Source of the DNA: Candidatus Saccharimonadota bacterium
GTDB taxonomy: Bacteria; Patescibacteriota; Saccharimonadia; Saccharimonadales; JAGQNK01
NCBI GenBank assembly: GCA_020428105.1
Contig: JAGQNK010000005.1
Span: 1 to 43,655, forward strand
Reading direction: 5' to 3'
Length of the DNA: 43,655 bases
The position numbers were made by a program, and so were the translations under genes. Under the pieces are notes generated by a model, which had not been told where the DNA came from, made no database searches, and worked only from the letters and a program-made list of their open reading frames with translations. Numbering within the stretch: the first letter of the stretch is position 1; every line of letters starts with the position of its first letter. Positions 8,184-16,192 of this stretch are shown one piece after another.

Positions 8184-10688
8184 TCAATTACGCTGTTGAA
8201 ACTTGTGTGTTTCAGCCTCAGCAACATAAACAAGTTCATTGCGTTTGGCACTTATTCTAATGATGTCACCACGATGGTACTTATCATCCAGAAGCTCGTG
8301 TGCGATGTGATCTTCTATAGTATCAGCAATAAGCCTTCGCATTGGCCGAACACCGTTAGCAGCATCGTAACCTTGCTCTAGGAGAAAATTCTTTGCTGAA
8401 GCCGTAAGCTGTAAATCGATACCGTGCTTGACCAAGCGTTGTCGCAACTCATGTATCTGCAAATCAAGAATTTTGAGTACATTCTTTTTGGTCAAAGCAC
8501 GAAAGACTATTGTCTTGTCTATGCGGTTCAGAAACTCTGGCCGCATCATCTTCTTCAACTCATCAAACACCTTGCTCTTGTTTTGGGCATGTAATTCGTC
8601 TAGATCATCAAAGTCACCTTTATTGTCTGCATGAAAACCAAGGCTGGCCTCTTTCTGAAGCTTTTGAGCACCAATGTTACTTGTCATAATAATGATCGTA
8701 TTGGTAAAGTCAATTTTGCGACCTTTAGCATCTGTCAAATGCCCGTCCTCAAGTACTTGTAATAACATATTGAAAACATCAGGGTGAGCCTTTTCTATCT
8801 CATCAAAAAGTACCAGGCTGTATGGTTGTCGACGAATCTTGTCAGTTAGTTGACCCCCCTCATCATAGCCAACATACCCAGCTGGCGCCCCAACAAGGCG
8901 CGAAACGTTATGATGTTCACCAAACTCACTCATGTCAATCTTTACAAGAGCGTCTTCGCTACCAAAAAACTCTCTAGCCAATACCCGGGCCAGCTCGGTC
9001 TTCCCTACACCTGTTGGGCCCAAAAACACAAATGAACCAATCGGACGCTTACCACTGCCAATACCCACGCGATTTCGTCGAACAGCCTTAGCAACAGCCT
9101 CAACTGCTTCGTCCTGACCGATAACAAAATTTCTGAGAGTTTTTTCTAAATTCAACAAATACTTGGCCTCTGACCGAATGACCTTCGTAACAGGCACACC
9201 AGTCATTCTTGCAACAACGTCTGCAATGTCATCACTAGTAACTGTCAATCTATTCGCCGATTTTCCTTCGGACTCCAGCTTTTTTAACAATTCTTTGATT
9301 TGCGAAGCTCTTTGTTTGTGCTTGGCCGCACGTTCGTAATCTTCGCTATCAACAGCATCTTCTATACGTACGTTTACTAGCTTTAGCTCTTTTTGAAGCT
9401 TTCTGACTTCAGGAGGTGTCTTGCCCTTGTCTACCCTGAGATGCGCAGCGGTTTCATCTAGCAAATCAATTGCTTTGTCGGGCATGAAACGATCATTAAT
9501 GTAACGCTTTGCCAACGTCACGGTGTCTTCAAGGACTTCATCGCTAACCTGAACTCCGTGAAAGTCTTCATAATGTTTACGCAAGCCCTTCAATATTGCC
9601 AAGGTTTCTGCTGGAGTTGTTTCCGGTACTTGAATAGGCTGAAAGCGACGCTCGAGTGCAGCATCTTTTTCGACGTGTTTGGTATATTCTGAAGTTGTTG
9701 TAGCACCGATAACTTGAATTTTGCCACGTGCCAAAGCTGGCTTCAATATATTGCCTGCATCCATTGCGCCTTCGGCTGCACCGGCACCAACAATCAAATG
9801 CATTTCATCAATAAATACTATTGTTTTGTTATCATTCTCCAGCTCAGTCATGACTTTTTTGAGACGTTCCTCAAACTCACCGCGATACTTCGTGCCGGCA
9901 ATCATGCCAGCCAAATCAAGCATCACTATTCTTTTGTCTAACAAACTATCGGGAACGTCCTCAGCGACAATGCGCTGCGCCAAACCTTCGGCGATTGCAG
10001 TTTTACCTACGCCAGGTTCACCAATCAATACTGGATTATTCTTAGTGCGTCTATTCAAAATAGTGATTACGCGTCTGATTTGAGTCTCACGTCCAACCAC
10101 CGGATCAAGTTTTCCTGCAGCGGCTTGTGCGGTTAGATCAGTGCCAAAGAAATCCAAGGCAGTCTTTTTTGTTTTCTTGGCTTTTCGTTTTGAGGTTGAT
10201 GACCCGTTACTATCTTCGTCATATTGCTGTCGATTCAAAAATTGTTCCAGTTCAGAAACCAAACTATCAACGTCCACGTTCATATCTCTTAGCAAAACTG
10301 TAGCTCTGGCATTTTTTTGCGTCAGTACACTGTATAAAATATGCTCAGTACCGCAGAATTCTTGGGAGAAGTCCTGTGCTACATCATAGGCCATCTTGAG
10401 GGTCAACTTAGCGGTTTCACTCAAACCCTTTGCTCCCATATTGATAACCAACGTCTTAGGGGTAAGGTTTAAGGCCAATCGTGCTCGGTCCAAAGTAACG
10501 CCAGCACCTTCAAGAATCTTGGATCCCATGCTCGTATCCTGTGCCAATACCCCTAGCAATAAATGCTCAGTACCCACATAAGCACTGCCAAAACTCCTAG
10601 CAATTGCATCAGCATGCTTCAAGCTTTGCAAAGCATTATCAGTTAGGTGGTTCAAAAATTCTTGAAAGTCTGCATTCTGTGGTGTCAT
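8184..10688 (-). CDS. clpC: ATP-dependent Clp protease ATP-binding subunit ClpC
   Basis: 834 residues. This AAA+ unfoldase feeds substrates to the ClpP protease and acts in protein quality control. It has an N-terminal Clp repeat domain (about 1-145), AAA1 with Walker A GEPGVGKT (223-230), a middle coiled region with a UVR-like segment (about 415-450), and AAA2 with Walker A GPTGVGKT (557-564). An LGF sequence in AAA2 (SLGFHAD) matches the ClpP-docking loop, so a ClpP partner is expected, although clpP is not in the window. The start is set at 10688, not at the ATG 21 nt further upstream, because GGAGG lies 5 nt before it. A perfect CIRCE operator upstream implies HrcA control. Downstream neighbours are the HExxH protein and radA. 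Confidence 0.96.
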   Translation of the reverse strand: MTPQNADFQEFLNHLTDNALQSLKHADAIARSFGSAYVGTEHLLLGVLAQDTSMGSKILEGAGVTLDRARLALNLTPKTLVINMGAKGLSETAKLTLKMAYDVAQDFSQEFCGTEHILYSVLTQKNARATVLLRDMNVDVDSLVSELEQFLNRQQYDEDSNGSSTSKRKAKKTKKTALDFFGTDLTAQAAAGKLDPVVGRETQIRRVITILNRRTKNNPVLIGEPGVGKTAIAEGLAQRIVAEDVPDSLLDKRIVMLDLAGMIAGTKYRGEFEERLKKVMTELENDNKTIVFIDEMHLIVGAGAAEGAMDAGNILKPALARGKIQVIGATTTSEYTKHVEKDAALERRFQPIQVPETTPAETLAILKGLRKHYEDFHGVQVSDEVLEDTVTLAKRYINDRFMPDKAIDLLDETAAHLRVDKGKTPPEVRKLQKELKLVNVRIEDAVDSEDYERAAKHKQRASQIKELLKKLESEGKSANRLTVTSDDIADVVARMTGVPVTKVIRSEAKYLLNLEKTLRNFVIGQDEAVEAVAKAVRRNRVGIGSGKRPIGSFVFLGPTGVGKTELARVLAREFFGSEDALVKIDMSEFGEHHNVSRLVGAPAGYVGYDEGGQLTDKIRRQPYSLVLFDEIEKAHPDVFNMLLQVLEDGHLTDAKGRKIDFTNTIIIMTSNIGAQKLQKEASLGFHADNKGDFDDLDELHAQNKSKVFDELKKMMRPEFLNRIDKTIVFRALTKKNVLKILDLQIHELRQRLVKHGIDLQLTASAKNFLLEQGYDAANGVRPMRRLIADTIEDHIAHELLDDKYHRGDIIRISAKRNELVYVAEAETHKFQQRN

Positions 10689-10693
10689 ATTGA

Positions 10694-10698
10694 CCTCC
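10694..10698 (-). promoter_or_regulatory. strong ribosome binding site of clpC
   Basis: GGAGG followed by TCAAT and ATG on the minus strand. It decides the clpC start (10688) over the in-frame ATG at 10709. Confidence 0.85.
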
Positions 10699-10794
10699 AA
10701 TCGACACAAATTCGTGATTGCTTACTGGTGCAAATCTGTTCTTTGCCCCATGTCAACACTGTGTTGTTAAAGGCGAATGAAATCCGCTACATAC

Positions 10795-10824
10795 ATCATA
10801 ACAAAATTAGCACTCTCGTTGCAA
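10795..10824 (-). promoter_or_regulatory. clpC promoter overlapped by CIRCE
   Basis: Minus strand: TTGCAA (10819-10824), 18 nt, then TATGAT (10795-10800), preceded by TGT so that it is also an extended -10 (TGTTATGAT). The -35 lies in the spacer of the CIRCE element and the downstream CIRCE arm occupies the promoter spacer, so a bound HrcA dimer would block RNA polymerase. The transcript would carry a leader of about 100 nt. Confidence 0.65.
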
Positions 10825-10833
10825 GAGTGCTAA
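10807..10833. promoter_or_regulatory. CIRCE operator (HrcA binding site)
   Basis: TTAGCACTC (10807-10815), a 9-nt spacer, then GAGTGCTAA (10825-10833). This matches the CIRCE consensus at all 18 arm positions with the standard spacing. CIRCE is the operator of the heat-shock repressor HrcA. It lies 119 nt upstream of the clpC start and just past the end of nusA, so the target is clpC. Confidence 0.93.
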
Positions 10834-10851
10834 TTGAAAATACTAACGGCT

Positions 10852-12021
10852 TTATTGTTCGTCGGTACCGTGTTGCTCGATTGCCTCAAGTAGACTGCTC
10901 TCAAGCTGCTCTTTCTTCTTCAACTTTGGTGCTTGCCTAGGCTTCATCTCTTCCTGGACGGAAGGCTGTACTGCAGGTTTTTCTCGTTCGGCGCTGATGT
11001 CAATCTCATATCCACACAGCTTGCTGGCTAACCGTACGTTTTGGCCCGCTTTACCTATAGCAATACTCAATTGATCCTCGGGCACAAAAACTTTGGCCTT
11101 CTTAGTAGCGTCATCAAGTTCGACGCGCAATACTTTCGTTGGTGACAGAGCATTAACAATATATTCCTTAGAATTATCAGACCAGACGACAATGTCAATT
11201 TTTTCTTGCTCCCCAATTTCACTCATAACGGCATTCACACGTGTCCCGTGACCACCCACGAATGTGCCTACCGGATCAATTCCCTGATTTGCGCTTGCTA
11301 CGGCAATTTTGCTACGCACACCAGCCTCACGCGCAATACCTTTGATTTCAACAGATCCATTCTCCATTTCTGGAACTTCAGCCCTAAATAGCCACTCGAC
11401 AAACTGAGCACTACCGCGCGACACAACAAGCTGCGGGCCACGTGGACCGCGCTCAACATCCTTCAAAAATACCTTGATACGTTGACCTGGGTAATACCGT
11501 TCACCTTGGATCTGCTCGCTCATTGGCATAATGCCCTGAGCTTTACCCAGATCCACACGTACTATACGCCCCTCTACGCGACCAACAATACCGTTGATAA
11601 CAGTTCCAATCTTGTCATCATATTCTTCCATAATGATTTCGCGTTCGGCTTCACGGAGGCGCTGCAGAATCACTTGCTTTGCGGTTTGAGCTGCCACCCT
11701 TCCAAAGTTACTGATATTTTCATGCAACTCAATCATATCGCCAATTTGTGCATTCTTTTTCATAACCTGGGCATCGGTCAAGCTTATCTCAAAATGCTCA
11801 TCTCCTACTTTCTCGACAACCTCTTTGGTGACAAAGGCATCAACATCACCGGTATTCAGATTCATGCTTACACGAACTTCTTGCTCACGATCACCAAAAT
11901 CACGCCTATATGCGGCCGCCAATGCCTGTTCTACGACTTCTTGTACCGTTTCCTCCGGTAGATTTTTCTCCTCAGCAATAGTTTTGAGCGCCAAGGCAAG
12001 TTGCTTGATATCTAAATCCAT
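10852..12021 (-). CDS. nusA: transcription termination/antitermination factor NusA
   Basis: 389 residues, within the range of NusA proteins lacking the extra C-terminal acidic repeats. NusA binds RNA polymerase and nascent RNA and modulates pausing and termination. It has the N-terminal polymerase-binding domain (1-130), an S1 domain (about 135-205, with GRVEGRIVRVDLGKAQGIMP), then two KH domains (about 225-350, including VRSKIAVAS and the GxxG-type IAIGKAGQNVRLASKL). The C-terminal 40 residues are charged and low complexity. A ribosome binding site (GGAGA, 5 nt from the ATG) fixes the start. The gene precedes clpC, but the 140-nt gap with promoter and CIRCE suggests separate control. A hairpin with a T-run lies in its leader. 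Confidence 0.95.
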   Translation of the reverse strand: MDLDIKQLALALKTIAEEKNLPEETVQEVVEQALAAAYRRDFGDREQEVRVSMNLNTGDVDAFVTKEVVEKVGDEHFEISLTDAQVMKKNAQIGDMIELHENISNFGRVAAQTAKQVILQRLREAEREIIMEEYDDKIGTVINGIVGRVEGRIVRVDLGKAQGIMPMSEQIQGERYYPGQRIKVFLKDVERGPRGPQLVVSRGSAQFVEWLFRAEVPEMENGSVEIKGIAREAGVRSKIAVASANQGIDPVGTFVGGHGTRVNAVMSEIGEQEKIDIVVWSDNSKEYIVNALSPTKVLRVELDDATKKAKVFVPEDQLSIAIGKAGQNVRLASKLCGYEIDISAEREKPAVQPSVQEEMKPRQAPKLKKKEQLESSLLEAIEQHGTDEQ

Positions 12022-12063
12022 ACTTTCTCCTTCGTTTTAGTTATCTAGTGGATATAGCTCATG

Positions 12064-12088
12064 AAAAAAGTCGACCTGCCGGCCGACT
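12064..12088 (-). terminator. GC-rich hairpin plus T6 in the nusA leader
   Basis: On the minus strand AGTCGGCC, loop GGCA, GGTCGACT form an 8-bp stem with one G-U pair, followed directly by six T. It has the form of an intrinsic terminator or attenuator and lies only about 45 nt before nusA and about 5 nt after the predicted transcription start. It may be a NusA-sensitive attenuator or a 5' stabilising stem-loop. It could also stop antisense read-through from the rnhB-yraN operon. Confidence 0.6.
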
Positions 12089-12099
12089 CATACAATTCT

Positions 12100-12128
12100 A
12101 TATTACACTGAAGCTAATCTAGTGTCAA
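12100..12128 (-). promoter_or_regulatory. nusA promoter
   Basis: TTGACA (12123-12128), 17 nt, TAATAT (12100-12105) on the minus strand: a consensus -35 with a good -10 and ideal spacing. The start of transcription would fall near 12093, immediately before the hairpin. Confidence 0.65.
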
Positions 12129-12159
12129 TCAACCCACGTCTATTGTAGAATATCAGCAT

Positions 12160-14715
12160 ATGGGAAAAGAAGTAAGACGGCTGTTTGCTGAGTTCCAGCC
12201 TACGAACTACAAAATTGAACTCTCCCCAAATCATGAAAAGAAAACTTTTACAGGTAAAGTACAGATTCTTGGCCAGAAAGTCGGACGCCCCAGCCAACGG
12301 ATTACTTTTCACCAGAATGACCTAAACATAACCAATGCAAGCATTACAAGACACGATAAAGCTGGTAACTTTGAACAATCCGTAGGGAGGATAAACTGCC
12401 ATAAAAAGTTTGACGAAGTTCGGCTACACACCGAAGCCATGCTATATCCGGGCAACTACACAGTTACACTTGAATTTTCTGGCAAAATCACCAACAACAT
12501 GAACGGCATATACCCCTGCGTCTTTGAAATCGACGGCAACAAGCAAGAATTGTTAGCCACACAGTTTGAAAGTCATCATGCAAGAGAAGTCTTTCCATGT
12601 ATAGACGAGCCAGAGGCCAAGGCTACGTTCGATCTCAGCCTTACAACCCCAAAAGAATCAACGGTACTCGCAAACACACCGATAGAATCACAGAAAACCA
12701 ACGGAGAACTTCAAACCACCACATTCGAAACAACGCCAAAGATGTCTACGTATTTGCTTGCGTTTGTTTATGGAAATTTGCGCTACCTAGAGGCCAAAAC
12801 TAAAGATGGAGTAATTGTACGAACATACTCGACTCCTGACAATGTCGAATTCACTCGATTTGCGCTGGATACTGCCGTAAAAACACTTGAGTTCTACAAC
12901 CAGTACTTTGATATACCCTATCCACTTGAAAAATGCGACATGGTCGCCTTGCCAGACTTTGCCTCAGGTGCAATGGAAAACTGGGGTCTTATAACTTACC
13001 GCGAGCAAGTCATGTTGGTTGACCCCAAAAATACCTCGCTTGGTACAAAGCAATACGTAGCAATGGTGGTCGCACATGAGCTAGCTCATCAATGGTTTGG
13101 CAACCTAGTAACAATGCGATGGTGGACTGATCTATGGCTCAACGAAGGCTTCGCCAGCTGGATTGAGTATCTTGCAGTTGACCACCTATTCCCAGAGTGG
13201 CAGATGTGGACGCAGTTTGCAGTTGACGAACAGCAACGTGCCTTTAGGCTCGACGCACTGGAGCATACTCACCCCATAGAAGTTCCAGTGCGTCATCCGG
13301 ACGAAATACGCACGATTTTTGACACTATTAGCTACAGCAAAGGTGCTAGCATCATCCATATGCTAAACCAATACCTAACCCCTGTCGTATTTCGTGACGG
13401 GTTGCGACACTATCTAAAACGCCATCAGTACAGCAATACCGATACTATAGACCTATGGACCGCACTACAAGAAACCTCAGGCAAACCAGTCAAAGACTTT
13501 ATGCATTCCTGGACATCACAACCGGGCTTTCCTCTCCTTAACGCTTCAATGCAGAAGAATTCAATAACTCTTGAACAAGAACGATTTTATCTCAATCCAG
13601 AACAAAAACGAGATACAACAATCTGGCCAATTGCTTTGCTTGCGGATAACAATGGCTTGCCAGAATTATTTCAATCACACAAGACCTCTATAACTATCAA
13701 TGATCCTTCAAGCCTAAAGTTAAACAAGGGACAGAGTGGCTTTTATCGTACAGCATACAGTACCGACTTGTTGAATAATCTTGGTAGCCAAATTGCCGAA
13801 AACAAACTCTCCCCGCTAGACAGGCTTGGAATTTTGAATGACCTATTTGAAACTGCCAAAGCAGGCAGAACCAAGATGTCTGATGCCCTAAAGTTTCTGC
13901 AGTATTTCAAAGACGAGTCTGACAATGCCGTTTGGGATGTGATCACATCAGGTTTGCTCTCAACACGTTCAGTAATGAACGACGAAGACTTGCGAGAAAG
14001 CATGAAACCATATATCCGCCGTTTGGTCGCAAAGCAGCTGAATCGCCTTGGTTGGGACAAAATTGATGGTGAATCACACTTCGACCAATTGCTCCGTCCC
14101 ACCGTTCTCGGGCTAGCCGCGGGTGCAGATGAAGAAGCTGTCGTAGCTGAATGTCTGAAGCGCTTCGACGGCATGAAAAAAGCAGAGAATATCGACCCGA
14201 ACTTGCGTAGTGTCATCTATGCAACCGCCGTTCGCCTAGGTGATGAGAAAACTTTCGACAAACTCTTTGCTATGCACGAAACCAGCATTAACAGTGAGGA
14301 GAGAACCACCATCGCTTCTGCATTAACTGGTTTTAGACAGCCAAACCTATACATGCGGGCACTTAATCTTATCAACACAGAATCGGTACGTCATCAAGAC
14401 GTTTCGTACTGGATTGCCTACAGCTTCGCTAACCGCTTTGCCAAGAAAGCAACCTGGGAGTGGATGAAAGATCACTGGGACTGGTTAGCCAAAAACCTCG
14501 GTTCCGATCTCAGCTTTTACCGGTTCCCGATGTTTGCGGCCAACGCGTTTTCTGATCGAGATTTCTTGGATGAATTCAAAGAATTCTTTCTGCCAAAAAT
14601 CGAACCAGCCTTTGAGCGATCCGTCAACCAAGGCATAGAAGTCATTACATGGCAGTCAGCCTGGAGAGAACGAGACCTGGATTCTGTGAAGAAATTCTTT
14701 ACAGATCATCAATAA
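12160..14715 (+). CDS. M1 family aminopeptidase (PepN-like)
   Basis: 851 residues, typical of M1 zinc aminopeptidases, which remove N-terminal residues from peptides in the cytosol. The N-terminal beta-domain is followed by the substrate-binding GAMENW (270-275) and the zinc site HELAH (306-310) with the third ligand in WLNEGFASW (E329). The C-terminal half is the helical ERAP1-like domain. No signal peptide is present. For an organism with few biosynthetic genes it would supply amino acids from peptides (inference). A TAGAAT box ends 8 nt before the ATG with no Shine-Dalgarno sequence, suggesting a leaderless mRNA. The 3' end overlaps yraN by 17 nt, tail to tail. Confidence 0.95.
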   Translation: MGKEVRRLFAEFQPTNYKIELSPNHEKKTFTGKVQILGQKVGRPSQRITFHQNDLNITNASITRHDKAGNFEQSVGRINCHKKFDEVRLHTEAMLYPGNYTVTLEFSGKITNNMNGIYPCVFEIDGNKQELLATQFESHHAREVFPCIDEPEAKATFDLSLTTPKESTVLANTPIESQKTNGELQTTTFETTPKMSTYLLAFVYGNLRYLEAKTKDGVIVRTYSTPDNVEFTRFALDTAVKTLEFYNQYFDIPYPLEKCDMVALPDFASGAMENWGLITYREQVMLVDPKNTSLGTKQYVAMVVAHELAHQWFGNLVTMRWWTDLWLNEGFASWIEYLAVDHLFPEWQMWTQFAVDEQQRAFRLDALEHTHPIEVPVRHPDEIRTIFDTISYSKGASIIHMLNQYLTPVVFRDGLRHYLKRHQYSNTDTIDLWTALQETSGKPVKDFMHSWTSQPGFPLLNASMQKNSITLEQERFYLNPEQKRDTTIWPIALLADNNGLPELFQSHKTSITINDPSSLKLNKGQSGFYRTAYSTDLLNNLGSQIAENKLSPLDRLGILNDLFETAKAGRTKMSDALKFLQYFKDESDNAVWDVITSGLLSTRSVMNDEDLRESMKPYIRRLVAKQLNRLGWDKIDGESHFDQLLRPTVLGLAAGADEEAVVAECLKRFDGMKKAENIDPNLRSVIYATAVRLGDEKTFDKLFAMHETSINSEERTTIASALTGFRQPNLYMRALNLINTESVRHQDVSYWIAYSFANRFAKKATWEWMKDHWDWLAKNLGSDLSFYRFPMFAANAFSDRDFLDEFKEFFLPKIEPAFERSVNQGIEVITWQSAWRERDLDSVKKFFTDHQ

Positions 14716-15034
14716 ATTGTATCTCTCGATCATCCACACTCGCCACAGATAGTTGATATTCACCGTCCCATGCGTTATCCCAGACCCATGTTTCAGCAGC
14801 AAAAGCCATTTGCTTTAACTTACGTGGCGTAATGTAGTCTACACCCCTTCCGTAAGTAGACTGCTGTCTATACTTTACTTCAACGAAATATATCCGCTTG
14901 CCCTTTTGGGCAACTATGTCAATTTCACACCTTGGAGTCATCCAATTCATAGCAAGTATCTCAAAACCATTCAGCCGCAGGTAAGCCGCCGCTCGCTTTT
15001 CAGCATCGTGACCTGCTTGATAATTTGTACTCAT
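14699..15034 (-). CDS. yraN: YraN family (UPF0102) endonuclease-like protein
   Basis: 111 residues. It has the restriction-endonuclease-like core of UPF0102: GHDAEKRAAAYL near the N-terminus, then EIDIVAQKGKRIYFVEVKYR, giving the metal-site residues D39, E52 and K54. The biological role of the family is not established; Holliday-junction or nuclease activity has been suggested from the fold. It overlaps the end of rnhB by four nucleotides (ATGA), so translation is coupled. The rplS-rnhB-yraN order is a common bacterial arrangement and supports the call. Confidence 0.88.
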   Translation of the reverse strand: MSTNYQAGHDAEKRAAAYLRLNGFEILAMNWMTPRCEIDIVAQKGKRIYFVEVKYRQQSTYGRGVDYITPRKLKQMAFAAETWVWDNAWDGEYQLSVASVDDREIQFIDDL

Positions 15035-15585
15035 ACTAATTCTTGAATTGGCTTAAAGCTTTTGCGATGTATAGAGCTTGGTCCATGCACCTTTAACGCA
15101 CTCTTGTGTAACTGTGTTCCGTATCCAACGTGCTTTTCAAAACCATAATACGGATAAAATCGTGCCAGCCGTTGCATGTGTCTATCTCTTAGCACTTTGG
15201 CATAGATACTTGCAGCACTAACAATCGGATGCAAGCTATCTGCCCTAATGATCGTCTGCACATTGGTATAATCTGTTGGGCAATAGTTTATATTACCATC
15301 CATTATTATTTCATCACCGAACTTGGCGCCAAGCTGTACCAGAGCGCGACTTACTGCAATTTTCATGCTGGCTGTCAAACCGTGTGTGTCAATTTCCTCA
15401 GGCTGGACCCAGCCTTCGCCGATACAACAGGAACTCCTAATCCCATCAAACAAACTCTCACGGCTAGACTTGCTGAGCACCTTTGAGTCTGCTAACCCCT
15501 CAGGTAGACTACTGTGAGCTACGGCCGCTACTACCAGCAGTGGGCCCGCCCAACAGCCACGACCAACTTCATCAATGCCAATCAT
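15031..15585 (-). CDS. rnhB: ribonuclease HII
   Basis: 184 residues. It cleaves the RNA strand of RNA/DNA hybrids, including single ribonucleotides in DNA. It begins almost at the active site: GIDEVGRGCWAGP with D5 and E6, further acidic residues D96 (IIMDG) and D116 (IRADS), and the SAASIYAKVLRDRHM helix. The N-terminus is minimal. A TATCAT box preceded by TGC ends 6 nt before the ATG and no Shine-Dalgarno is present, so this gene may have a leaderless transcript besides read-through from rplS. It is followed by yraN with a 4-nt overlap. Confidence 0.95.
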   Translation of the reverse strand: MIGIDEVGRGCWAGPLLVVAAVAHSSLPEGLADSKVLSKSSRESLFDGIRSSCCIGEGWVQPEEIDTHGLTASMKIAVSRALVQLGAKFGDEIIMDGNINYCPTDYTNVQTIIRADSLHPIVSAASIYAKVLRDRHMQRLARFYPYYGFEKHVGYGTQLHKSALKVHGPSSIHRKSFKPIQELV

Positions 15586-15600
15586 GTGTATATGATAGCA

Positions 15601-15626
15601 AATACCGTCCTGGATAGGACGGCATT
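15601..15626 (-). terminator. hairpin between rplS and rnhB
   Basis: On the minus strand an 11-bp stem (AATGCCGTCCT / AGGACGGTATT, one G-U pair) closes a 4-nt loop ATCC. The downstream tract is TGCTATC, not a clean T-run, so it may be a weak terminator, a processing site or an mRNA 3' stabiliser for rplS. The G-U pair makes the stem perfect only on this strand, which supports the orientation. Confidence 0.5.
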
Positions 15627-15654
15627 GGCATTGAGCAATTTAAGTCCAGAAAGC

Positions 15655-16089
15655 TTATTCTTTTGGAGCTTCTGTCGTTTCGGACTTAGCCTCGACTACT
15701 GGAGCTGGAGCTTCCTTTAGAGTGTTCACTTCGTTGCGGTCAAAGTCAATACTGGACAAACGAGCCGACTTACCTGTTCGATTTCGCATATAGGTGAGGT
15801 AATTTCGTCGAACTTTGCTTCGTTTAGTGACCTCGATCTTCTCCACAAGCGGGCTATGAAGCAAAAAGCTCTTTTCCACGCCAATGCCACTGGCAATTTT
15901 GCGAACAACTATTCGAGATGTATGGCTACCTTTACGGTCAACACGAATAACTAGGCCCTGAAAAACCTGGATACGTTCTTTATTGCCTTCTTTAATCTTT
16001 TGGTGAACCTTTACAGTATCACCAGATCGCACGTCAACTACGTCGTGCTTTTTATACTTTTCTTCTATCTTTTGAATTACTGATTGCAT
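15655..16089 (-). CDS. rplS: 50S ribosomal protein L19
   Basis: 144 residues. It is a structural protein at the 30S/50S interface. The L19 core is clear: SGDTVKVHQKIKEGNKERIQVFQGLVI, then SFLLHSPLVEKIEV and VRRNYLTYMRN. After about residue 118 it carries an Ala/Pro/Glu-rich acidic tail (EAPAPVVEAKSETTEAPKE) longer than usual. The start is placed at the ATG at 16089 (MQSVIQKIEEKY); a TTG two codons upstream is unlikely. It leads the rplS-rnhB-yraN cluster and is divergent from the malic enzyme gene. Confidence 0.95.
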   Translation of the reverse strand: MQSVIQKIEEKYKKHDVVDVRSGDTVKVHQKIKEGNKERIQVFQGLVIRVDRKGSHTSRIVVRKIASGIGVEKSFLLHSPLVEKIEVTKRSKVRRNYLTYMRNRTGKSARLSSIDFDRNEVNTLKEAPAPVVEAKSETTEAPKE

Positions 16090-16126
16090 AACCAAATTAC
16101 CTTACACTAGTTTTCTCGTTAGGTCA

Positions 16127-16135
16127 ATTATATCA
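16127..16135 (-). promoter_or_regulatory. extended -10 promoter of rplS
   Basis: Minus-strand TGATATAAT (TGn plus consensus TATAAT), about 38 nt before the rplS ATG. The leader would be about 30 nt and carries AAGG 10 nt from the start. Confidence 0.55.
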
Positions 16136-16192
16136 CATCTGTTGTAACAAAAAAATACCCGTTTGTGCGTCGAAAGCCTTACAATATATGTC

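Noticed and set aside
10749-10756. TTGACA in the clpC leader (minus strand)
   Set aside because: No -10 hexamer occurs at suitable distance, and the promoter overlapping CIRCE accounts for the gene.
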